From contig NZ_LT717698.1 in the NCBI RefSeq assembly GCF_900157385.1, positions 293,312 to 357,311 on the forward strand: a stretch of DNA of 64,000 bases, read 5' to 3'. Positions 29,127 to 38,658 of the stretch are shown piece after piece. Both the position numbers and the translations under genes were made by a program. Source of the DNA: Mycobacterium terramassiliense (GTDB lineage: Bacteria; Actinomycetota; Actinomycetes; Mycobacteriales; Mycobacteriaceae). The notes below the pieces were generated by a model. The model worked only from the letters and a program-made list of their open reading frames with translations, searched no databases and was not told where the DNA came from. The first letter of the stretch is position 1, and each line of letters starts with the position of its first letter.

Positions 29127-30695
29127 CTATCCCGCGGGAGCGATCACCGCAGCCAGCTGTTCGGGTGCGAAGATCAACAGGCCGGTCGCGAGGCCACTGA
29201 GCGGCGTACCCCCGACGGGAACGGTGATGGTTCCGATCACGGGAATGCCCGTATTCAACGAAGCGGTGTAGGCGGCCGGAGGAACGAGAATCCCATTTAA
29301 CGGAAGGTTCACCACGGCGGGCATGCCGTTGACGTCGAAATCGATAGGCACCGTCGACTGGCCATTGAGGAAGGCGTCGGTGACGGCGGCCGGACCGTCG
29401 ATGAGGGTACCGATCGCCCCGCTGAAATTCCCGGTTTGCACCTCGTCGACCACCGTGGTGACGGTGGATCCGAAGGCGTTCGCTGCGTTGTAGGGCGCGC
29501 CCACCGCGTCCAGGGTCAGCGCCGCCGGCAGTCCCGCGGCGAGACTCACGGAGAGGTTCGCACTGAGGAAGGGAGGCCTGGGAATGACGGTGGTCGTAAA
29601 GAGCACCTGCGCAGCGAGGGAGGTGTCGGTAACGCTGTCGAGCACGTTCGTGAAGTTTTGCGCAATCAGCGCCGGGATGGAGCCGGACGGCAGCAGGTCG
29701 GTGAGGTTCTGGGCCATCATCCCCGGAATGGTGAGGAGGGGCAGCAGATCTCCCACGACTCCGGTCGGGGTCAACGCGGCGATCAGCCCGGGGGCGACGC
29801 CGATGTTCCCGGTGGTAGTGACGTCCAGGCCGGGCGCCAGCAGACCCACGAAGCCCTGGGCGACGTCGGCCACCGCGCCGGCGATATCGCCCGTCTGGAG
29901 CGCCTGGACGGCGGATTGGAAGGCCGTCGGCAGGGCCTGCAGGCCGGCACCAAAGTCGTGGGCGGCGTTCTGCAGCGATGTCGCGGCGATCTGCGCGTAG
30001 GCCATCTGGTTGGCGACGAACTGCTGCACGTACGGCACCGGATTGAACGCCAGAAGGGCCTGCACGAACGCCCGGGCGTCCGCCGGCAGGCCGGCCAACA
30101 CCGCAGGAAAGTTCTGGACGACGTATTCCGCAGCCGCGGCGATCGTCCGCGCATAGCCGGCCTGGTTGGCGAGCACCTGGTGCACGAACGGTGCCGGGTT
30201 TGCCAGCCGGGCGTCTCCGAGTATTTGCAGGTTGGCGGCCGTGTGCTGGAAGAGCGCCTGATACGGACCGCCGATCGAGGCGAGCCCCGTGCCGGCCGCC
30301 GGCGCAAGCAGCGCCGTCACCGCGGCGCCGATGCTCTGGCCTCCGGGCGTCCCACTACCGAGCGCGCCCACGACGCCGGCGCGCCCGCCGGCATTGAGCA
30401 GGCTTTGCTCGGCGTTGGCGACGTCGGCGCTCAGGTAGGCGCCGCCGCCCGCGCTCAGCAACTCGACGAACTGCTCGTGGAATTCCTGCGCCCGGGCGCT
30501 GATGACCTGATAGTCCTGACCGAAGGCGCTGAAAAGAGCCGCGACCTGGGCCGACACCTGATCCTCGGCGGCCGCCACCACCCCTGCGGTGGGCGCGGCG
30601 GCTGACGCACTGGACTCGGCAAGCATGGAACGGATACCGGCCAGATTTCGGGCTGCCGCCTGTACCTCTTGGGGCTCCGTGGTGACGAACGACAT
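29127..30695 (-). CDS. PE-family protein, paralogue B
   Basis: A 522-residue PE protein. The PE domain (MSFVTTEPQEVQAAARNLAG) ends in YLSAD. The body repeats the family pattern: QALFQHTAANLQILGDA, NPAPFVHQVLANQAGYA, a second NPVPYVQQFVANQMAYAQ, a duplicated IPxxMAQNxTxLLPSGSIP segment, LIDGPAAVTDAFLNGQ, and a C-terminal LLIFAPEQLAAVIAPAG. The start at 30695 follows a GGGGGG tract; the upstream ATG at 30710 is less likely because PE proteins begin MSFV. A -10-like TAGGCT lies at 30753-30758. Function unknown; probably exported. Confidence 0.9.
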   Translation of the reverse strand: MSFVTTEPQEVQAAARNLAGIRSMLAESSASAAAPTAGVVAAAEDQVSAQVAALFSAFGQDYQVISARAQEFHEQFVELLSAGGGAYLSADVANAEQSLLNAGGRAGVVGALGSGTPGGQSIGAAVTALLAPAAGTGLASIGGPYQALFQHTAANLQILGDARLANPAPFVHQVLANQAGYARTIAAAAEYVVQNFPAVLAGLPADARAFVQALLAFNPVPYVQQFVANQMAYAQIAATSLQNAAHDFGAGLQALPTAFQSAVQALQTGDIAGAVADVAQGFVGLLAPGLDVTTTGNIGVAPGLIAALTPTGVVGDLLPLLTIPGMMAQNLTDLLPSGSIPALIAQNFTNVLDSVTDTSLAAQVLFTTTVIPRPPFLSANLSVSLAAGLPAALTLDAVGAPYNAANAFGSTVTTVVDEVQTGNFSGAIGTLIDGPAAVTDAFLNGQSTVPIDFDVNGMPAVVNLPLNGILVPPAAYTASLNTGIPVIGTITVPVGGTPLSGLATGLLIFAPEQLAAVIAPAG

Positions 30696-30752
30696 ATCCA
30701 GCCCCCCCATCGCTTGATACGACGGTCGCCCGATGGCTATCGAGACAATGTG

Positions 30753-30758
30753 AGCCTA
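30753..30758 (-). promoter_or_regulatory. Candidate -10 element for PE paralogue B
   Basis: TAGGCT followed by CACATTGT on the minus strand, the same context as before paralogues C and D. The leader would be about 50 nt and holds a shortened relative (GACCGTC) of the C-E leader palindrome about 25 nt before the start codon. Confidence 0.4.
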
Positions 30759-30818
30759 GTCACACGCCGGTCCTCCGCGCCGGAAAACAGGCGCTTTTCG
30801 TGCGGTTATCGCCCTCCG

Positions 30819-32354
30819 CTACGCCAGCGGCGTGATCGCCGCCGCGAGCTGCGACCCGAAGCTCAGCAGCCCGGGGATGAAGCCACCGATCGGCGTGCCC
30901 GGGACCGCGCCCAAGCCGCCGCCGAGGGTCACCGGGCTCAGCGGGGTGAGCAGGCCTCCCAGCGGAAGCTCGGCCGTGGCGGTGAGGTCCAGGATGGGGA
31001 AACCACCCGCGGTGACGGTCGTCGTGAGCGGAGGGAGGCTGAGGAAGGTCTGGCCGTTGAGGAAGCCGTTCACCACGTTGGCGGGCGCGTCGATCAGTGC
31101 GGCCGCGGCCCCCATCGGGTCGCCGGTTTGCACCGCGGTGACAAACGCCTGTGCGCTGGAATTCAGCGCGCTCAGCGCGTTGGCGGGGGCACCGATGCCG
31201 TCGAAAACGAGCTGCAACGGCAGGCCGAAGGTGATGCCGAGGTTCCCCGGATTGAACGTCGACCCGAAGTTGGTGAGCGCGTCGACCACGTTGGTGAAGT
31301 TCTGCGCCATCTGTGCCGGGATGGAGCCCGCCGGCAGCAGGTTGGTGAAGTTCTGCGCCATCTGCCCCGGGATGGCGAAGATGGGCGCCAGATCCCCCAG
31401 CGGGCCCAGCGGGGTGATGGCCAGGGGCGTCGCCGTCGGCGATCCCAGTTCGCCGATGTCGAAGCTGACGCCCTGGAAACCGGGAAGGACGACATTCTCG
31501 AGGCCCTGCGCGACGGCGTTCACGGCGCCCTGGACGTTGCCCGCCGCCAGCGCCTGGCCGGCCGCCTGGAAGCTCGCGGGCAAGCCGCTCAGCCCGGTCA
31601 CGAGGTCGTTGCCGGCATTCTGTAGCCCCGTGACGACGGTCTGGGCGTAGCCGATCTGGTTGTTGACGAACTGCTGCACGAAGGCGCCGGGGTTGAACGT
31701 CGCGAGGCCTTGGATGCCGGTCTGGATGGTCGCCGGAAGGTTGGCCAGCTCCGCGGGCAGGTTTTGTATGCCGGTCGCGATCGAAGACCCGATCGTCTGC
31801 GCGTAGCCGATCTGGTTGCTGGCCAGCTGGTGCAGGAACGGGAACGGGTTGGCCGAGAACGTCGCCCCGATCGCCTGCAGGTTGGTGGCGGTGTTCGAGA
31901 CGAGGGCCTGGTAGGGCGCGGCCACGGTGGCGCCGAATGAGTTCAGCCCGCTGACCAGCGCGGAGGCACCGCCGGTCGGCAGTGAACCGAGCGCGACGGG
32001 AGAGCTGGCGATCGCGTTCGAAATCGCTTGCGCGCCGGACTGGATCTCGCCGCCGAGCGCGGTCTGCGCCGCGTTGGCGGCCTCCGCGCTCGCGTAGGCG
32101 CCCGCGCCGGCGTTCATCAAGCTGACGAATTGCTCATGAAACGCCTGGGCCTGGGCGCTGACGGCCTGGAATTCCTGACCGAAGTTGCCGAACAGGGAAG
32201 CGATCGCGACCGACACCTCGTCCTGAGCCGCCGTCGCTATTCCCGTCGTGGGGCCGGCCGCGCTGGCCGCGGCTTCGGCCAGCGATGAACGGATACCCGC
32301 CAGGTCCTGGGCCGCGCTCTCGACCAGCTCCGGGGTTGCGAACACAAACGACAT
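30819..32354 (-). CDS. PE-family protein, paralogue C
   Basis: A 511-residue PE protein. The PE domain (MSFVFATPELVESAAQDLAG) ends in YASAE. The body has YQALVSNTATNLQAIGAT, NPFPFLHQLASNQ, the repeat IPGQMAQNFTNLLPAGSIP / AQMAQNFTNVVDAL, LIDAPANVVNGFLNGQ, and the C-terminal GFIPGLLSFGSQLAAAI. It is closest to paralogue D. An AAGGAGA site lies 7-8 nt before the ATG at 32354. Its leader contains the shared palindrome at 32383-32395 and a promoter-proximal inverted repeat at 32440-32457. Function unknown; probably exported. Confidence 0.92.
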   Translation of the reverse strand: MSFVFATPELVESAAQDLAGIRSSLAEAAASAAGPTTGIATAAQDEVSVAIASLFGNFGQEFQAVSAQAQAFHEQFVSLMNAGAGAYASAEAANAAQTALGGEIQSGAQAISNAIASSPVALGSLPTGGASALVSGLNSFGATVAAPYQALVSNTATNLQAIGATFSANPFPFLHQLASNQIGYAQTIGSSIATGIQNLPAELANLPATIQTGIQGLATFNPGAFVQQFVNNQIGYAQTVVTGLQNAGNDLVTGLSGLPASFQAAGQALAAGNVQGAVNAVAQGLENVVLPGFQGVSFDIGELGSPTATPLAITPLGPLGDLAPIFAIPGQMAQNFTNLLPAGSIPAQMAQNFTNVVDALTNFGSTFNPGNLGITFGLPLQLVFDGIGAPANALSALNSSAQAFVTAVQTGDPMGAAAALIDAPANVVNGFLNGQTFLSLPPLTTTVTAGGFPILDLTATAELPLGGLLTPLSPVTLGGGLGAVPGTPIGGFIPGLLSFGSQLAAAITPLA

Positions 32355-32382
32355 TTGACTTTCTCCTTGGCTCACTAAGAGG

Positions 32383-32395
32383 TGACCGGCGGTCA
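32383..32395 (-). promoter_or_regulatory. Leader palindrome of PE paralogue C
   Basis: TGACCGCCGGTCA (minus strand), a 5-bp-arm inverted repeat 28 nt before the ATG and just ahead of the ribosome-binding site. Sites of the same sequence type stand 30 nt and 29 nt before paralogues D and E. It could be an operator or an RNA hairpin. Confidence 0.6.
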
Positions 32396-32439
32396 TCCAA
32401 TGTTCGATACGAGTCCCCGGGCTCGATATCTCTGCAGGC

Positions 32440-32475
32440 GGTTACCCCCCGGTAACCAAGACGAAAATGAGCGTA
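32440..32475 (-). promoter_or_regulatory. Promoter core and downstream inverted repeat of PE paralogue C
   Basis: The -10 candidate TACGCT is at 32475-32470 (minus strand). About 12 nt further on is GGTTACC-N4-GGTAACC (32457-32440), which would form a hairpin at the very 5' end of the transcript or an operator just past the start site. Paralogue D has the same arrangement with a wider spacer. Confidence 0.45.
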
Positions 32476-32582
32476 ACCAGCAGCGACGCCCCCAACAAAA
32501 GACAACAGGTGATTTCACAGCTTTCGTTACGGTGCGAGGGCGGGCATCCGGCCATTCAATCAATGACTAATCGAGCAGCCGA

Positions 32583-34208
32583 CTAAGTGACCGCGATGTC
32601 CGCCGCCAACTGAGCGGGGAAGCTCAGCAGCCCCGGAATGAGGCCACCGATCGGCGTGCCACCCGAGAGTTCGAGCGGCAACGTGGTCCCGAACAGATCA
32701 ACCAGGACCTGCGGGGTCGCGAGCGGAGTGAGAAGCCCGCCAAGCGGCAAGTAAGTCGTCGACGGCAGCGTGAGCCCGAGCAGCGACACCGTAGCCGGGG
32801 GCAACGCTACGACCGTCGTGCCGTTGAGGAAGGCGTTGGCGACGACAGCCGGGGCATCCAGGAGTGTGGCGGCGGCCGCCGACGCATTCCCGGCCTGCAC
32901 CGCGCCGACCAGCGCCGCCCCGGTGGAGTTCAGAGCGCTCAACGCGTTCGCTGGAGCACCGATCCCGTCCAGGAGGAGCTGCAGCGGAATCCCGAAGTTC
33001 AGATTGGCGACGCCGCCGATGAAGAGGGTCGTACCGAAATCGGTGAAGGCGCTGATCAGATTGGTCACGTGTTGGGCGATTTGCGCCGGGATGGTGCCGG
33101 CAGGCAAAAGATTCGTGGCGCTCTGCGCCATCTGTCCCGGGATGGCCAGGATGGGCGCCAGGTCTCCCAACGGACCCATGGGCACGATGTCGAGGAGAAT
33201 CGACGATCCGTCCGGGCCCACCTGCACGCCATTGAAGCCAGGAAGGAAGGCGTTGGTGAGGGCCTGGTTGATGGCGACGTAGGCGCTGACGTTGTCGCCC
33301 GCCAACAGGTCCTGGAAGGCCGCCCCGAAGCCGGCCGGCAGGGACTGCACGCCCGTGAGGAAGTCCTGGGCGGCGTTCTGCAGCGACGTGACGACCGTCT
33401 GGGCGTTGGCGACCTGGCTGGTGATCAGCTGCTGGAGCAAAGCGCCCGGGTTGATCGTCGAAAGCCCTTGCAGCGCAGCCTGAATGGTCGCCGGCAGATT
33501 GGCGAGCTCGGCCGGCAGATTCTGAATGCCGGTGGCGATCGACGAGGCGATCGTCTGGCCGTAGAAGATCTGGTTGTTGACGAGTTGGTGCAGGAACGGG
33601 AACGGGTTGGAGACGACGGTGTTCCCGATGGCCTGCAGGTTGGTGACGGTGTTGGAGACGAGCGCCTGGTACGGCGCGGACACGGTGGCGCCGAACGAGC
33701 CGATCCCGTCGGCCAGCGCCGACGCGCCGCCCGTCTGGAGCGTCCCGAGCCCGATGGGAGAACCGGCGATCGCGTTCGAAATGGCTTGCGCGCCGGTCTG
33801 AATCTGCCCACCGACGAACCCGCCGAGGCTACCGTTGCCCAGCGCGGTCACCGCGCCATTCAGGCTCTGTTCGACACCGCCGAAGATCCCACCATCGACA
33901 CCGCCGCCCAACAGGGTCTGCGCCGCATTGGCGGCCTCCGCGCTGGCATAGGCACCCGCGCCCGCGTTCATCACGGAGACGAACTGCTGGTGGAAGGCCT
34001 GAGCCTGGGCACTCAGCGCCTGAAATTGCTCGCCGAAGTTCCCGAACATCGATGCGATCGCAACCGATACCTCGTCCTGCGCCGCGATCGCGATCCCGGT
34101 TGTGGGACCGGCCGCGGTTGCCGCGGCCTCGGCCAGCGACGAACGAATGCCCGCCAGGCTCGTGGCCGCGCTCTCGACCAGATCCGGCGTTGCGATCACA
34201 AATGACAT
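32583..34208 (-). CDS. PE-family protein, paralogue D
   Basis: A 541-residue PE protein, the longest of the five paralogues. The PE domain (MSFVIATPDLVESAATSLAG) ends in YASAE. It has an additional Gly-rich insert after the PE domain (LLGGGVDGGIFGGVEQSL), then YQALVSNTVTNLQAIGNT, NPFPFLHQLVNNQ, LLDAPAVVANAFLNGT and the C-terminal [26 protein letters not shown] precedes the ATG at 34208. It is preceded by a structured leader of about 160 nt (34209-34367) with three inverted repeats. Function unknown; probably exported. Confidence 0.92.
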   Translation of the reverse strand: MSFVIATPDLVESAATSLAGIRSSLAEAAATAAGPTTGIAIAAQDEVSVAIASMFGNFGEQFQALSAQAQAFHQQFVSVMNAGAGAYASAEAANAAQTLLGGGVDGGIFGGVEQSLNGAVTALGNGSLGGFVGGQIQTGAQAISNAIAGSPIGLGTLQTGGASALADGIGSFGATVSAPYQALVSNTVTNLQAIGNTVVSNPFPFLHQLVNNQIFYGQTIASSIATGIQNLPAELANLPATIQAALQGLSTINPGALLQQLITSQVANAQTVVTSLQNAAQDFLTGVQSLPAGFGAAFQDLLAGDNVSAYVAINQALTNAFLPGFNGVQVGPDGSSILLDIVPMGPLGDLAPILAIPGQMAQSATNLLPAGTIPAQIAQHVTNLISAFTDFGTTLFIGGVANLNFGIPLQLLLDGIGAPANALSALNSTGAALVGAVQAGNASAAAATLLDAPAVVANAFLNGTTVVALPPATVSLLGLTLPSTTYLPLGGLLTPLATPQVLVDLFGTTLPLELSGGTPIGGLIPGLLSFPAQLAADIAVT

Positions 34209-34238
34209 GTCCACCCTCTCCTTGGGCCACCAATGCGA

Positions 34239-34251
34239 TGACCGACGGTCA
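34239..34251 (-). promoter_or_regulatory. Leader palindrome of PE paralogue D
   Basis: TGACCGTCGGTCA (minus strand), 30 nt before the start codon, matching the elements before paralogues C and E in sequence and distance. Confidence 0.6.
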
Positions 34252-34266
34252 CTCAATTCGACGCAA

Positions 34267-34315
34267 AGTCGAACAAAGGCCCCGCGCGCCACAGCGCGCG
34301 AGGCCCCCCTCGACT
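34267..34315 (-). promoter_or_regulatory. Nested GC-rich hairpin in the leader of PE paralogue D
   Basis: Outer arms AGTCGA / TCGACT (34267-34272, 34310-34315) enclose an inner stem GGCCCCGCGCGC / GCGCGCGAGGCC (34278-34305) with one mismatch and a 4-nt loop. It lies in the predicted 5' untranslated region, about 60-107 nt before the ATG. Such a stem should be very stable in RNA. Confidence 0.55.
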
Positions 34316-34327
34316 CTCAATGCAACC

Positions 34328-34379
34328 GGTTACCGACCGGTAAACTTACCCGGCGGTAACCAAGACAGACGTGAGTCTA
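34328..34379 (-). promoter_or_regulatory. Promoter core and inverted repeats of PE paralogue D
   Basis: The -10 candidate TAGACT lies at 34379-34374 and is followed by CACG. Just downstream, GGTTACCG and CGGTAACC (34328-34335 and 34354-34361) are exact inverted repeats enclosing a second pair GGTAA/TTACC. The layout matches paralogue C. The remaining 34380-34539 shows nothing further that I can support. Confidence 0.45.
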
Positions 34380-34539
34380 ATAAGCACTTCGCTTTTGTCA
34401 ATATGACAATGGGCGTTTTCACAGAATTCGTTACGCTTGCGAACAGCTTCGCGGCGCGACGAGGCCAAACGTCCCAGCTCACGGCGCCCGGGCGCGCGGC
34501 CGGCGTGATGGCGCACGGCCCGACCCGGTGGGCCTACCT

Positions 34540-35994
34540 CTACGCGAGCGGCGGTGCGCCGATCGCCTGCGCGAGGGTCTCGGGCAGGAAGGTCAGCAGG
34601 CCGGGCAGGATCCCTCCGAAGCCGGTACCGCTGAGCATGATCGACCCCGGCCCCAAGAGCGGGATGCTGAGCGAGGCGAACTGCAGTGGGGTGAGGATGC
34701 CGCCGAGCGGGATGGCGGTGATCGTCTCGACTCCCATCAGCGAGGCCGGCAGGCCCACCGCCGCTTGGCCATTCAGGAAGCCGTTCGCGACGACCGCGGG
34801 GGCGTCGATCAGCGCGGCGAGCGCACCGAGCCCGTCGCCGGTCTGCACCGCGCCGAAGAACGCGGTCGCACTGGATCCGATCGCCTCCAGCGTGGTGACC
34901 GGTGGACCGATCGCGTCGAGCGCGAGCACCAGCGGCAACCCGATGTGCAGGTTGCCCGTGTTGAGGTCCAGCGTCTGTGACACGTCGGTCACCGTCGAGA
35001 ACAGGTTGGTCGCGTTTTGCGCCACCATCCTGGGGACGGAGCCGGCGGGGAGAAGATCCGTGAAGTTCTGCGCCATCTGCGCGGGGATGCCGAGGATCGG
35101 TAACAGGTCTCCCAACGCCCCCGTAGGCGTGATGTCAAGAAGCCCGGAAACGGGGTCGATGGTCACGTTGAGACCGGAGAAGATCGGGGCGAGGAAGGCG
35201 CCGCCGACCTCGAGCAGCCCGCCGCTGACGTCACCGGACATGATCGTTTGGATCCCGGTCTGCAGGTTCGCCGGGAATGCGGTCAGCCCGGCCACGAAGT
35301 CGTTGCCCGCGTTCTGCAGCGAGGTGGCGATCAGCTGGGCGTAGCCGATCTGGTTGTTCACCAACTGCTGCACGGCGGGCAGCGCCCCCTGGAGGCCGGC
35401 CTGGAGGGTGGCCGGCAAATTGGCCAATTCGGCGGGCAAGTTTTGGACGGCGGACTGGAACCCCGTGGCGATGGCCTGGCCGTACACCGCCTGGTTGGCG
35501 AGGAACTGGCGCAGGAAGGGCGCCGGATTGGCGGTGACGCCACCGCCAAGGCTTTGCAGGTTGCCGACGGTGTTGAAGACCAGCGCCTGGTACGGGGCGG
35601 CGACGGTGGCGCCAAAACCGGTGATGGCATCCACGGCAGCGGACGCCTGCAGGCCGCCCCCCAGCAGCGACTGTGCGGGCGCGCCCATATCACCGAGCAG
35701 GGCTTGCTCGGCGTTGGCGACCTCGGCGCTCAGGTAGGCATTCGCACCCGCGTCGATCAAGCTGACGAACTCTTGGTGAAACGCCTGAGCCTGCGCGCTG
35801 AGGGCCTGAAACTCCGCGCCGACGTTGCCGAACAGCGAGGCCAGCGCGACCGAAACTTCGTCTTCGGCCGCGGCCGCAATGGCCGTCGTGGGACCCGTCG
35901 CCACCGCGCTGGCCTCGGCTAAAGACGAGCGAATCCCCGCCAAGTCCTGGGCCGCGCCCTGCATCAGGTCCGGCACCACTGACACAAACGACAT
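34540..35994 (-). CDS. PE-family protein, paralogue E
   Basis: A 484-residue PE protein. The PE domain (MSFVSVVPDLMQGAAQDLAG) ends in YLSAE. The body has YQALVFNTVGNLQSLGGG, NPAPFLRQFLANQ, IPAQMAQNFTDLLPAGSVP, LIDAPAVVANGFLNGQ and the end segment GILPGLLTFLPETLAQAIG. GAAGGAGAT precedes the ATG at 35994. It is the first PE gene downstream of pheT, separated by 178 bp that contain its own leader palindrome and likely promoter. Function unknown; probably exported. Confidence 0.92.
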   Translation of the reverse strand: MSFVSVVPDLMQGAAQDLAGIRSSLAEASAVATGPTTAIAAAAEDEVSVALASLFGNVGAEFQALSAQAQAFHQEFVSLIDAGANAYLSAEVANAEQALLGDMGAPAQSLLGGGLQASAAVDAITGFGATVAAPYQALVFNTVGNLQSLGGGVTANPAPFLRQFLANQAVYGQAIATGFQSAVQNLPAELANLPATLQAGLQGALPAVQQLVNNQIGYAQLIATSLQNAGNDFVAGLTAFPANLQTGIQTIMSGDVSGGLLEVGGAFLAPIFSGLNVTIDPVSGLLDITPTGALGDLLPILGIPAQMAQNFTDLLPAGSVPRMVAQNATNLFSTVTDVSQTLDLNTGNLHIGLPLVLALDAIGPPVTTLEAIGSSATAFFGAVQTGDGLGALAALIDAPAVVANGFLNGQAAVGLPASLMGVETITAIPLGGILTPLQFASLSIPLLGPGSIMLSGTGFGGILPGLLTFLPETLAQAIGAPPLA

Positions 35995-36023
35995 AATCGA
36001 TCTCCTTCGACTGATTTGCCCGA

Positions 36024-36036
36024 TGACCAACGGTCA
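36024..36036 (-). promoter_or_regulatory. Leader palindrome of PE paralogue E
   Basis: TGACCGTTGGTCA (minus strand), 29 nt before the ATG. A related AGACCATCGGTCA sits further upstream at 36103-36115 (plus-strand reading), so this gene may carry two copies. Confidence 0.6.
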
Positions 36037-36064
36037 CGCGTTGGTTCGCGAGTGTCATAGCTTC

Positions 36065-36080
36065 CTTACTTGAAAGTAAG
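36065..36080. promoter_or_regulatory. Inverted repeat near the putative promoter of PE paralogue E
   Basis: CTTAC-TTGAAA-GTAAG, with 5-bp arms, just upstream (in the gene's sense) of a TATGAC -10-like hexamer. It could be an operator. Evidence is limited to symmetry and position. Confidence 0.35.
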
Positions 36081-36172
36081 ATCTTTTCGCGATAGCCCGC
36101 GAAGACCATCGGTCAAAGGGCGTAGAAACCGGCGCAGGGGGGGTCGTAGATCCGGCGCGGGGCGGGTGGTAG

Positions 36173-38658
36173 TCAGGCGCGCAGTTCGGCGCCGACGGCC
36201 TCGGCGGCGCGGCGCACCGCGGCATCGCGGGCCGCGCTGGCGTCATCCTCGGTGAGCGTGCGGTCGGGCGCGCGGAAGCGCAACGCGAACGTCAGCGACT
36301 TGCGGTCCGCACCGATCTGCGGGCCGGTGAACACGTCGAACAACTGCAGGTCTTCCAGCAGCTCGCCCGCGCCCTCCCGGACGGCGTCGGCCACCGCCTG
36401 TGCCGGCACGTGCGCGGCCACCACGAGGCTGACGTCCTGGAAGACGGCCGGAAACGGCGACACCCTGGGCGCCGGCAGGGCGTCGACGAGGGGGATGGCA
36501 TCGAGGTTCAGCTCCATCGCGCAGGTGCCTTTGGGCAGGCCCGAACGTTCGATGACGGCCGGATGCAGCTGGCCGGCGTGCCCGACGCAGGTCTCCCCCA
36601 CCAGCACCTCCGCGCAGCGGCCCGGGTGCCAGGGCAGCCGTTGGGCCGCGCGCAGGCGCACCTCGACGCCGCTGGCGCGCGCCACGATGCGCACCGCCTC
36701 GAACGCGTCGGCGGCTTCGGCGCGGCGTCCGGGGCCCCAGGGGCCCCGGGGCTCTCGAAGTCCGGTCAGCACCGCGGCGACGTGCTGCGGTTGCCGCGGC
36801 AGGGACGCGTCCAGGGCGGCGATCTCGGTCTCGGTCGGCCGGCGGTGAACCGGAATGAGCTCGATTCCGCGGGTCTGCTCGGTGGGCTGAACCACCTGCG
36901 CCAGGGCGAACAGCGCGACGTCGACGAGCCCTCGGGACACGTTGCGGCCCAACGCTTCCAGCAGCGCCGGTAGCAGCGTGGTGGCCAGCGCCGGACGGTC
37001 GGCTTCCAGCGGGTTGAGCACGTGGGTTGCCGCGCGCCGCGGGTCGTCGGCGGGCAGGCCCCACAGGTCGAAGACGCCGGCCGGCAAGAACGGCGTCGGC
37101 AGCACCTCCACGTATCCGGACTGGGCCAGCGACTTGCCGATGGCGCGCCGGCGCTTTTGCAGCGGCGTGAGCCCCCGGCCCGCGGGAGCCGCCGGCAGCA
37201 CCGACGGGATGGCCTCCAGCCCCTCCAGCCGCATGACCTCCTCGACAAGGTCCGCGGGCTGCAGCAGATCGGGGCGCCAGCTCGGCGGCGTCACCGTCAG
37301 GGTCTCGCCCTCATCCGCGACCGCCGCGCCGATCTGCGCCAGACGCCGGGCCGTCGTCCCCGGGGGGTAGGCGACCCCGGCGAACCGGTCGGGCAGGTCG
37401 GCGGCGATCCGGATTGGCGGCCCGGCCCAATCGTCGCGCGGTGGATCGCCGCGCCAATCGGTCAGCGTCGGCGACACCTCTCCCCCGGCGATCTCGGCGA
37501 GCAGCCCGGCGCAGCGGTCCAGCGCGGCCACCGAAATGGCCGGGTCCACCGCGCGCTCATACCGGCGGGCAGCCTCGCTGGGCAGGTGCAGCCTCCGCTG
37601 GGTGCGCGACACCCCGGCCGGGTCCCACACCGCCGCCTCCAGCAGCACGTCGGTGGAATCGTCGCGCACCTCGGTGGTGGCCGCGCCCATCACGCCACCG
37701 ATCGCGGCGGTCGCCGTCTCGTCGACGATGAGCACGTCGGCCGGGTCGAGCCGGCGCTCGATGCCGTCCAGCGTCACGACGGTTTCGCCGGCCCGCGCGA
37801 ACCGCACGCCGAGGCCGCCGGTGATGCGGTTGCGGTCGTGGGCGTGCATGGGGTGGCCCAGCTCGAGCATCACGTAGTTGGTGACGTCCACCGCCGGCGA
37901 CGTCGCGCGGATGCCGGCCAGCAGCAGCCGGCGCTGCAGCCACCACGGCGAGACGGCGCCCGGGTCGATCCCGGTGACCGGGCGCAGCGCGAAGCGGCGC
38001 ACGCCCGTGTCCGCGTCAACGGTTAGCGGCCAGGCCTCTCCCTCGGCCGGCAACGGTTTCACGTCCGCCGGGTCGACGAAGTTCAGATCGTAGGCGGATG
38101 CGATCTCCCGGGCCAGGCCGCGCACCGACATGCAGTAGCCGCGGTCGGGGGTGATGGCCAGGTGGAAAACCACGTCGTCCAGCCCGAGCACCCCGGTCGC
38201 CTCGGTGCCGGGTGCGGCCGTGTCGGGTGGCAGCACCAGGATCCCGGAATGCTCTGCGCCCAGACCGAGTTCGGCCGCCGAGCAGATCATTCCGTCCGAG
38301 GTGCGCCCGTAGGTCTTGCGGGCGGTAATGGCGAAGCCGCCGGGCAGCGTGGTGCCCGGCAGTGCCACCACAACCAGATCGCCGACGACGAAGTTGGTTG
38401 CCCCGCAGACGATTTCGCGCGGCTTGTCCTCGCCGACGTCCACCAGGCAGGCCCGGATTGGCTTCTTGAATTCGGTCAGTTCTTCGATCGAGGTGACGCG
38501 CCCGACCGTCAGGGGTCCGTCGACCGGGCCCAGGCTGACGACCTCTTCGACCTCATGGCCGATGCGCACCAGCGTCTGCGCGAGGTCGCCCGGGGACGCG
38601 TCCCACCCGGGGGCGCCGACCGTGACGACCTCGCGAAGCCAGCTGTAGGGGACGCGCA

